A stretch of DNA of 6,050 nt from JAVVHH01 sp050954595 (GTDB lineage Bacteria; Pseudomonadota; Alphaproteobacteria; Acetobacterales; Acetobacteraceae): positions 1-6,050 of the forward strand of contig JBPBQE010000223.1 in the NCBI GenBank assembly GCA_050954595.1, read 5' to 3'. Position numbers and translations under genes: made by a program. The notes beneath the pieces were generated by a model. It was not told the DNA's origin, ran no database searches, and saw nothing but the letters and a program-made list of their open reading frames with translations. Positions 1 through 5,117 of this stretch are shown here, piece by piece; position 1 is the stretch's first letter; each line of letters begins with the position of its first letter.

Positions 1-141
1 GGCGGCGGTGGCCAGGATGGTGGGCCAGTACGCCTTGGTTGGCAGGCCCAGCCGGATGGTGTCGGCGGCGTGGGCCGGTCGGATGAAGGGCATGACAGCG
101 GCACTGCCGAGAGCCAGCCGTCGTGAGATGAGATGGGTCAC
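1..141 (-). CDS. Exported ABC-type substrate-binding protein, NMT1/SsuA-like (N-terminal 47 residues only)
   Basis: The minus strand reads open from a GTG at 141-139 to the window edge, giving 47 codons. The start is set by a perfect AGGAGG five bases upstream. Residues 1-26 form an export signal: a twin arginine (SRRLALG, residues 6-12), a hydrophobic stretch, then AHAA before the mature start ADTIRLGLPT. The following KAYWPTILA is typical of the first strand and helix of NMT1/SsuA-like periplasmic binding proteins that feed ABC importers of small organic anions; this is family knowledge. The ligand is unknown because nearly all of the protein lies outside the window. It is transcribed away from the GntR gene, so that regulator may control both directions. 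An internal ATG at codon 17 would destroy the signal peptide and is a poorer start. Confidence 0.72.
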   Translation of the reverse strand, partial: MTHLISRRLALGSAAVMPFIRPAHAADTIRLGLPTKAYWPTILATAA

Positions 142-146
142 GTAAA

Positions 147-152
147 CCTCCT
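147..152 (-). promoter_or_regulatory. Ribosome binding site that fixes the GTG start of the minus-strand gene
   Basis: The minus strand reads AGGAGG here, followed by five bases (TTTAC) and GTG. It is a full match to the Shine-Dalgarno consensus and is the main reason for choosing GTG over the later in-frame ATG. Confidence 0.75.
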
Positions 153-172
153 GCGGGCTCTTTGGCGACCCT

Positions 173-197
173 GTTATGGCTGTAAAATATATAATCT
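173..197. promoter_or_regulatory. AT-rich core of a divergent promoter/operator region
   Basis: This 25-base stretch is almost free of G and C in an otherwise GC-rich window, and it lies between two divergent genes. On the plus strand it contains a perfect TATAAT at 190-195, with an overlapping TATATA at 188-193. The latter is 17 bases from a weak -35-like GCGACC at 165-170. On the minus strand a CTGACA (207-202) resembles a -35 box, but no good -10 follows at the right distance; TATATT (191-186) is another candidate -10. TTAT (174-177) and ATAA (191-194) form a loose inverted pair, which could be part of an operator. The GntR protein encoded next door is the obvious candidate binder, by inference. 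Exact promoter positions are uncertain. Confidence 0.45.
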
Positions 198-254
198 GGC
201 TTGTCAGCGCCGAAAATGTCGCGCAGCCTGGCCCAGAACGCAAGGGCCCCGCAC

Positions 255-941
255 ATGGAACCAGCCGGTCCGCAGACCCTGTCCGCTACCGTCTATGCCC
301 GTTTGCGGCAGGATATCGTGGACGGCACGCTGGAAGCGGGCGGCAAGCTGCATATCGGCATGGTGTCCGCCCGCTACGGCGCGACCAGCACCCCGGTGCG
401 CGAGGCCTTGAGCCAGCTTGCATCCGAGGGCTTCGTGCAGCGCCGGGAACAGCGCGGCTTCACCGTGGCCGAGGCCAGCGAGCCCGAGTTGCAGGAGCTG
501 ACGGAGACGCGCTGCTGGGTGGAGGAAGTGGCGCTACGCCAGGCGATGCTGCATCCGACCCCCGAGTGGGAGGAAGGCATCGTGGTGGCGCTCCACCGGC
601 TATCCCGGACCAAGCGCTCCACTGATGCCGCCGTGTTCCAGGAAAACTCGGCGTGGGAACCCGTGCACCGCGCCTTCCACCGGGCGCTGGTAGCCACGTG
701 CCCGTCGCGCTTCCTGCTGGATTTCTGCGCCCGGCTCGGCGACCACGCCACGCGCTATCGCCGCCTGGCGATGCGGGCCGCCTACCCAAACCGAAACATC
801 GGGGACGAGCACCGCGCCATTGCCGAGGCCACGCTGTCCGGCGACGCGGACGCCGCAGTCGACGTGTTGACCACCCATTATCGTCGGACCGCGAAAATCG
901 TGGCCGGCGTCCGATCCAAGCAAGTGGCAGGGGATAGCTAG
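255..941 (+). CDS. GntR-family transcriptional regulator, FadR/FCD subfamily
   Basis: Predicted DNA-binding regulator of 228 residues. A winged helix-turn-helix spans about residues 9-72: LSATVYARLRQDIVDG, then the recognition region TSTPVREALSQLASEGFV (44-61) and the wing QRGFTV. An FCD ligand-binding domain follows at about 77-212. Probable metal or ligand contacts are His142 (AFHRAL), His186 (DEHRAI) and His208. The position that is often Asp, four residues before His142, is His138. FCD proteins usually repress catabolic genes until a carboxylic acid effector binds (family knowledge). The ATG at 255 is chosen because AAGGG lies eight bases upstream and the resulting length is typical. In-frame alternatives are ATG 216 and TTG 201, both without a clear ribosome site, and TTG 201 is too close to the TATAAT at 190-195. 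Its TAG is followed at once by the ATG of the next gene, so it should be cotranscribed and probably autoregulated. Confidence 0.9.
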   Translation: MEPAGPQTLSATVYARLRQDIVDGTLEAGGKLHIGMVSARYGATSTPVREALSQLASEGFVQRREQRGFTVAEASEPELQELTETRCWVEEVALRQAMLHPTPEWEEGIVVALHRLSRTKRSTDAAVFQENSAWEPVHRAFHRALVATCPSRFLLDFCARLGDHATRYRRLAMRAAYPNRNIGDEHRAIAEATLSGDADAAVDVLTTHYRRTAKIVAGVRSKQVAGDS

Positions 942-1772
942 ATGCGCCTGATGAGTTTCGAAATCGCCGGCACGGCCAGTTGGGGCGTGGTGGACGGCGA
1001 TGCGGTGGTTGACCTCGGCAGCCGGGCCCCCAGCCTGCGAGCGGCGCTGACGGGGTTGCCGGGCCTGGCGCAGGACACGGCGGGGCTACCGCGCCATGCC
1101 TTGTCGTCGGTCACCTACCTGCCGACCATTCCCGACCCCGACAAGATCATCTGCATCGGGCTCAACTACCTGACGCACATCCTGGAAGGTGGCCGCCCCA
1201 AGCCGGAGAAGCCCACCATCTTCACCCGCTGGGCTAATAGCCAGGTCGGTCATGGGCAGGCGATCGTGCGCCCCAAGGCGTCCGAAACGCTGGACTTCGA
1301 GGCAGAGTTGGCGGTGGTAATCGGCAAGACCTGCCGTCACGTGGCAGAAGCCGACGCCATGGACGTGATCGCCGGCTATAGCTGCTACAATGACGGCTCG
1401 GTCCGCGAATGGCAGCGCCACAGTAGCCAGTTCACGCCGGGCAAGAACTTCCTCAAGACGGGCGGCTTCGGCCCTTATCTGGTGACGCCAGACGAGGCCG
1501 GGGACGTGACCCGGGCCAGCCTGGTCTGTCGCCTGAACGGCGAAGAGATGCAGCGCGCCACCACGGATGACCTGGTGTTCACCATCCCGCACCTGATCCA
1601 CTACTGCTCCACCTTTACCGAGCTGGTGCCGGGTGACGTCATCATCACCGGCACCACCGGCGGCGTCGGTGCCTACCGCACACCACCGGTCTGGATGAAG
1701 CCCGGCGACGTGGTGGAGGTCGAGATCGGCGGCATCGGCCTGCTCCGCAACACGGTAGTGCAGGAACAGTAA
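942..1772 (+). CDS. Fumarylacetoacetate hydrolase (FAH) family protein
   Basis: Predicted cytoplasmic, divalent-metal enzyme of 276 residues. The FAH fold acts on C-C bonds of keto acids: hydrolysis of acylpyruvates, decarboxylation, hydration or isomerisation of ring-cleavage products. Residues 1-60 form the small N-terminal domain. The catalytic core opens with KIICIGLNYLTH (68-79), where His79 is the likely catalytic base. The metal ligands are Glu120 and Glu122 (LDFEAELAVVIGK) and Asp151 (YNDGSVREWQ). GKNFLKTGGFGPYLVTPDE and GDVIITGTTGGVG follow as usual, and the length is normal. AGGGGA at 929-934 is seven bases before the ATG, which directly abuts the regulator's stop codon. Beside an intradiol dioxygenase it probably processes the ring-cleavage product or a later keto acid. 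FAH enzymes are more usual in gentisate, homogentisate and meta-cleavage routes, so the pairing is uncommon. The substrate cannot be read from sequence. Confidence 0.92.
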   Translation: MRLMSFEIAGTASWGVVDGDAVVDLGSRAPSLRAALTGLPGLAQDTAGLPRHALSSVTYLPTIPDPDKIICIGLNYLTHILEGGRPKPEKPTIFTRWANSQVGHGQAIVRPKASETLDFEAELAVVIGKTCRHVAEADAMDVIAGYSCYNDGSVREWQRHSSQFTPGKNFLKTGGFGPYLVTPDEAGDVTRASLVCRLNGEEMQRATTDDLVFTIPHLIHYCSTFTELVPGDVIITGTTGGVGAYRTPPVWMKPGDVVEVEIGGIGLLRNTVVQEQ

Positions 1773-1781
1773 CCAGCAGTT

Positions 1782-1787
1782 GGAGGA
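1782..1787 (+). promoter_or_regulatory. Ribosome binding site that selects ATG 1792 for the dioxygenase
   Basis: GGAGGA lies four bases before ATG 1792. The upstream in-frame TTG at 1780 overlaps this site and so cannot use it, which argues for the shorter protein. Confidence 0.7.
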
Positions 1788-1791
1788 TACG

Positions 1792-2697
1792 ATGGAGGAC
1801 TTGACCGAAACCACCGTCACCGAGGCTGTCCTGCAGCAGATGGCGGACACGCCGGACCCCCGCCTGCGGGAGATCATGGCGGCGGCAGTGAAGCATCTGC
1901 ACGCCTTCGCGCGTGAGGTGTCGCTGAAGCCTGAGGAGTGGCTGTTCGGCATCAAGTTCCTCACCGAGGTGGGCCAGAGCTGCACGCCCTTCCGGCAGGA
2001 GTTTATCCTGCTGTCCGACACGCTCGGCCTGTCGCGCATGGTGAACATCCTCCACGACGGACGCGCGGAAACGGTGGGCACGGAAACCAGCCTGCTCGGC
2101 CCCTTCTATCGCAACGACTCTCCTCAGCTGGCGCTGGGCGATAGCATCGCCCAGCGCGCCGGGCGGGAGGAGATCGGACTGTTCGGCACCGTGCGGGACG
2201 AGGCCGGCGACCCGGTCCCGCACGCGACGGTGGAGGTATGGCAGACCGATCCGGACGGCGCCTACGACCTGCAGGCCGCCGACCCCACCGCGATGGACTG
2301 GCGGGCGCAGTTCAGAACCGACGAAGCCGGACGCTACTGGTTCCGGGCCACGCTGCCACTCGGCTACACCATTCCGCTCGACGGGCCGGTGGGCTGCATG
2401 ATCACGGCGCAATCGCGGCACGGCTGCCGGCCTGCCCACACGCATTTCCTGATCGGGGCGCCGGGTTACCGCGAGCTGGTGACGGCGATCTATTACGGAT
2501 ACGACCAGTACATCGATACCGACACCGTGTTTGGCGTGTCCAAATCGCTGGTGGTGGACCCCAAGCCGGATGTGCCGGGCTCACCGTTTCCAGCGCTGCG
2601 GTCGATCCTGTTCGACTTTACCCTGGCGCGCGCCGTGGCGGGTGACGAGAACAGCCGGGTCGGTGCCGACCCGGCGAGCCTGGTGGCCGCGGCATAG
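1792..2697 (+). CDS. Intradiol ring-cleavage dioxygenase, hydroxyquinol 1,2-dioxygenase-like
   Basis: Predicted non-heme Fe(III) enzyme of 301 residues that inserts O2 between two adjacent ring hydroxyls. An N-terminal dimerisation and lipid-binding domain occupies about residues 15-95, including FILLSDTLGLS. The catalytic beta-sandwich starts at LLGPFY. The iron ligands are all present: Tyr158 (DPDGAYDLQ), Tyr192 (GYTIPLDGPVG), His216 and His218 (RPAHTHF). The conserved Arg213 lies just before them. The spacing of these residues, the WQTDPDGAYD segment and the FGVSKSLVV segment fit the hydroxyquinol 1,2-dioxygenase branch better than plain catechol 1,2-dioxygenases; this is from memory of the family. 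The product would then be maleylacetate from 1,2,4-trihydroxybenzene. A catechol or substituted catechol remains possible. It follows the FAH gene by 19 bases. No maleylacetate reductase lies in the window. Confidence 0.92.
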   Translation: MEDLTETTVTEAVLQQMADTPDPRLREIMAAAVKHLHAFAREVSLKPEEWLFGIKFLTEVGQSCTPFRQEFILLSDTLGLSRMVNILHDGRAETVGTETSLLGPFYRNDSPQLALGDSIAQRAGREEIGLFGTVRDEAGDPVPHATVEVWQTDPDGAYDLQAADPTAMDWRAQFRTDEAGRYWFRATLPLGYTIPLDGPVGCMITAQSRHGCRPAHTHFLIGAPGYRELVTAIYYGYDQYIDTDTVFGVSKSLVVDPKPDVPGSPFPALRSILFDFTLARAVAGDENSRVGADPASLVAAA

Positions 2698-2776
2698 CCG
2701 GGGCGCCGCACCGCCAACGAGCAAGCGTGTCACCGGCCCAAAAAACGCGGCCACCAAGAGCCGCCCTGGAGGAACC

Positions 2777-3982
2777 ATGTGGACCGTGTTGCTGACCCTA
2801 CTGCTCGCGGCCACCCCCGCGCTTGCCCAAACTGATCTGGTTGGTCATCCCGTCCGCATCGGCGTCATCACCGACATGAACGGCGGCCTCGCGGCCCAGA
2901 CCGGCGCCGGTGCGGTGCTGGCGGTGCAGATGGCGGCCGAAGACTGCCTGGCCGCGGAATGCCGGGGCATGACCGTCGAGGTGCTGTCGGCCGACCATCA
3001 GAACAAGGCCGATGTCGCGGTCGGGATCGTGCGGGACTGGTGGGACAACAAAGGTATCACCGCCGTGGCCGATATCGTGCAGGCCACGGTGCAGATCGCC
3101 GTGCAGCACGAGGCGGCAGCGCGCAACAAGGTGGCGCTATTCTCCGGTGGCACCGCGCGGCTCACTAACGAGGACTGCGCGCCGGGCACCAGCGTGATGT
3201 GGATGTGGGACACATACGGCCAGGCAGTTGGCATCGTGAAGCCTCTAGCGAAACCAGGGCAGAAGTGGTTTTTCATTACCGCGGACTACGTGTTCGGCAA
3301 GTCGCTGCAGGCCGACGCCACGGCGCTGCTGGAAAAAGCCGGGGCCACCGTGGTCGGCTCCGTCAGCCATCCGTTCAACTTCTCCGGTGACTTCTCGCCC
3401 TTCCTGCTGCAGGCCCAAGCCTCCGGCGCCGACGTGATCGCACTCGGCAACACGGGAAGCGACCTGATCACCTCGGTGAAGCAGGCGCGGGAGTTCGGGA
3501 TCGGCAGCGGCAAGCAGCAGCTCGTCTCCTTCGTGCTAACGGTGCCCGACATCGCCGCACTCGGCCTGGACACGGCGCAAGGCGTGCTGGTGAACGAGGC
3601 CTTCTACTGGAACCTCGATAACGCCACCCGGGCCTGGTCCCGCCGCTTCGCCGCGCGCAATGCCGGACGGATGCCGTCGAATATTCAGGCTGGCGACTAT
3701 TCCGTCGTGCGGGCCTATCTCCGCGCCGTCGCGGCCGCGCGCAGCACCGACACGGCTCCAGTCATCGCCAAGCTGCACGAGATGCCGGTGGACGACCTGC
3801 TGACCCGCAACGGCACGCTGCGGCCAGACGGCCGCATGGTGCACGACACCTACCTGTTCCGGGTCAAGACCCCGGCGCAGTCAAACGAGCCCTATGATGT
3901 CTATGACCGGGTCGCCACCATCCCCGCCGCCGAGGCTTTCCGCCCTCTGGCGGAGGGCAAGTGTCCCGCCTTGAACAAGTGA
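2777..3982 (+). CDS. Periplasmic substrate-binding protein of a LivJ-type (HAAT family) ABC transporter
   Basis: Predicted exported protein of 401 residues with a Sec signal peptide (MWTVLLTLLLAATPALA, cleavage after residue 17). The mature part is a Peripla_BP_6 type-I binding fold: VRIGVITDMNG (26-36) is the first strand and ligand loop, ITADYVFG (167-174) the second-lobe entry, and FSPFLLQAQASGADVIAL (206-223) the usual second-lobe helix and strand. Cys57, Cys62, Cys134 and Cys396 could form disulfides. Many homologues sit beside aromatic catabolic genes and bind aromatic acids rather than branched-chain amino acids (family knowledge); binding of the pathway substrate here is inference. 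Start: GGAGG at 2768-2772 precedes ATG 2777 by four bases. The frame is open further upstream into the dioxygenase gene, but that part does not look like this family. No permease or ATPase genes are in the window. The 79-base gap before it has no clear terminator. Confidence 0.92.
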   Translation: MWTVLLTLLLAATPALAQTDLVGHPVRIGVITDMNGGLAAQTGAGAVLAVQMAAEDCLAAECRGMTVEVLSADHQNKADVAVGIVRDWWDNKGITAVADIVQATVQIAVQHEAAARNKVALFSGGTARLTNEDCAPGTSVMWMWDTYGQAVGIVKPLAKPGQKWFFITADYVFGKSLQADATALLEKAGATVVGSVSHPFNFSGDFSPFLLQAQASGADVIALGNTGSDLITSVKQAREFGIGSGKQQLVSFVLTVPDIAALGLDTAQGVLVNEAFYWNLDNATRAWSRRFAARNAGRMPSNIQAGDYSVVRAYLRAVAAARSTDTAPVIAKLHEMPVDDLLTRNGTLRPDGRMVHDTYLFRVKTPAQSNEPYDVYDRVATIPAAEAFRPLAEGKCPALNK

Positions 3983-3990
3983 GCACCGCT

Positions 3991-5037
3991 ATGAAAACAC
4001 TGCCTTTGCTGCCCACCACCGTCGTTGGCAGCTACCCCCAGCCCGACTGGTTGGTGAATCGTGACATCCTTATGGGACGCCTGCCGCCGCGCACTCGCGC
4101 CAAGGAGATCTGGCGGGTGCCGGAGCCGATGCTGGAGGGCGCGCAGGACGATGCCACCCTGCTGGCAATCCGTGACATGGAGCGTGCCGGGATCGACATC
4201 GTCACCGATGGCGAGGCGCGGCGGGAAAGCTACTCCAACCGCTTCGCCCTGGCGCTGGACGGCGTGGATCTCGACAACCCGGCAGAGGTGATCGGCCGCA
4301 CCGGCAAGTTGACCTCCGTGCCGCGCGTTACCGGACACATCCGTCGCCGTGGTCCGGTAGAGGCGCGCGACGCCGCCTTCCTGGCCGCCAACACGGATCG
4401 GATGACCAAGATCACGCTGCCCGGCCCCTTCACCATGTCCCGCCAGGCGAAGGACGAGCACTACGGCGACCCGGAAGCCATGGCGATGGCCTACGCGGAT
4501 GCGGTGAACGCCGAGGCGCGCGACCTGAAGCGCGCCGGCGTCGACATCATCCAGCTGGACGAGCCTTGGATGGAGCAGTTTCCCGAGGAAGGCCGCACCT
4601 ATGGCCTGAAAGCTCTGAACCGGGCGCTGGAGGGCATCGAAGGCACCACGATCGTGCATGTCTGCTTCGGCTACGCCTATGTCGTGCCCGACAAGCCCGC
4701 AGCCTATGCCATCCTGCCGCATCTGGCTGACTGCATCGCGGACCAGATCTCGATCGAGGCGGCGCAACCGGACCTGGATCTGGCCGTGCTGCGGGAGCTG
4801 CCCAACAAAACGATCCTGCTGGGCGTGCTGAACTTAGGCAGCTCCGAAGTGGAAACGGCGAACACGGTGGCAGCCCGCATCCGGCGCGGGCTGGCCCATG
4901 TGCCGGCCGAGCGCATCGTACCGGCACCGGATTGCGGCATGAAGTATCTGCCGAGGGAGCGCGCCTTCGGCAAGCTGCGCGCGTTGGTGGAAGGGGCAGC
5001 CCTTGTGCGGCAGGAGCTGGAAGGCAGCCGAGCCTGA
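3991..5037 (+). CDS. MetE-like zinc methyltransferase (cobalamin-independent methionine synthase II family, catalytic domain only)
   Basis: Predicted cytoplasmic enzyme of 348 residues, about the size of the MetE catalytic barrel alone; the MetE N-terminal domain is missing. TTVVGSYPQP (9-18) opens the barrel, and VTDGEARRESYSNRF and ITLPGPFTMS are typical of this group. IIQLDEP (186-192) matches the conserved MetE strand. All four zinc ligands of MetE are present: His223 and Cys225 (HVC), Glu256 (ISIEAAQ) and Cys315 (PDCGMK). Zinc would activate a thiol as methyl acceptor; donor and acceptor are unknown. The short form and catabolic setting argue against housekeeping methionine synthesis. 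Possible roles are demethylation of a methylated substrate or thiol recycling (inference). Start is uncertain: ATG 3991 fits the family's N terminus but lacks a good ribosome site. GTG 3979 overlaps the previous stop (GTGA), and GTG 3961 has GGAGGG only three bases upstream. Confidence 0.88.
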   Translation: MKTLPLLPTTVVGSYPQPDWLVNRDILMGRLPPRTRAKEIWRVPEPMLEGAQDDATLLAIRDMERAGIDIVTDGEARRESYSNRFALALDGVDLDNPAEVIGRTGKLTSVPRVTGHIRRRGPVEARDAAFLAANTDRMTKITLPGPFTMSRQAKDEHYGDPEAMAMAYADAVNAEARDLKRAGVDIIQLDEPWMEQFPEEGRTYGLKALNRALEGIEGTTIVHVCFGYAYVVPDKPAAYAILPHLADCIADQISIEAAQPDLDLAVLRELPNKTILLGVLNLGSSEVETANTVAARIRRGLAHVPAERIVPAPDCGMKYLPRERAFGKLRALVEGAALVRQELEGSRA

Positions 5038-5107
5038 CAGACCGGCTGTAGGACGAGGACGACCAAGCGGCAGCCCTCAACGGGCGCCGGCAGTCAGTAA
5101 ATCACAC

Positions 5108-5115
5108 GGAGAAGG
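5108..5115 (+). promoter_or_regulatory. Ribosome binding site for the amidohydrolase, pointing to ATG 5118
   Basis: GGAGAAGG ends two bases before ATG 5118; its GGAG core is six bases from that ATG. This places the start in a frame different from the catalytic domain's frame and is part of the frameshift argument. A weaker AAGG (5127-5130) could serve ATG 5138 in the catalytic frame. Confidence 0.55.
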
Positions 5116-5117
5116 TG

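Noticed and set aside
201..254. TTG 201 as the start of the GntR regulator
   Set aside because: It has no ribosome site and lies only about six bases after the TATAAT, at or before the expected transcript start. ATG 255 has AAGGG at good spacing and gives a typical length.
1086..2445. Long open frames on the minus strand opposite the FAH and dioxygenase genes
   Set aside because: The plus strand here encodes two well-conserved enzymes with intact catalytic residues. The minus-strand translations show no recognisable motifs and are typical antisense openness in GC-rich DNA.
2740..2745. Run of six A after a GC-rich stretch as a possible terminator between the dioxygenase and binding-protein genes
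   Set aside because: A plus-strand terminator needs a stem followed by T residues, not A. On the minus strand, no stable stem precedes the T run.
2531..2776. Upstream extension of the LivJ-type binding protein frame into the dioxygenase gene
   Set aside because: ATG 2777 has a strong ribosome site and begins a textbook Sec signal peptide; the extension is arginine- and tryptophan-rich shadow sequence.
3901..4767. A 288-codon minus-strand open frame opposite the MetE-like gene
   Set aside because: It has no family motif and lies opposite conserved zinc-site codons on the plus strand; an antisense artefact of GC-rich codons.
5038..5107. Possible terminator or small gene between the MetE-like gene and the amidohydrolase
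   Set aside because: I find no stem followed by a T run and no short frame with a convincing start; it appears to be a plain intergenic gap.
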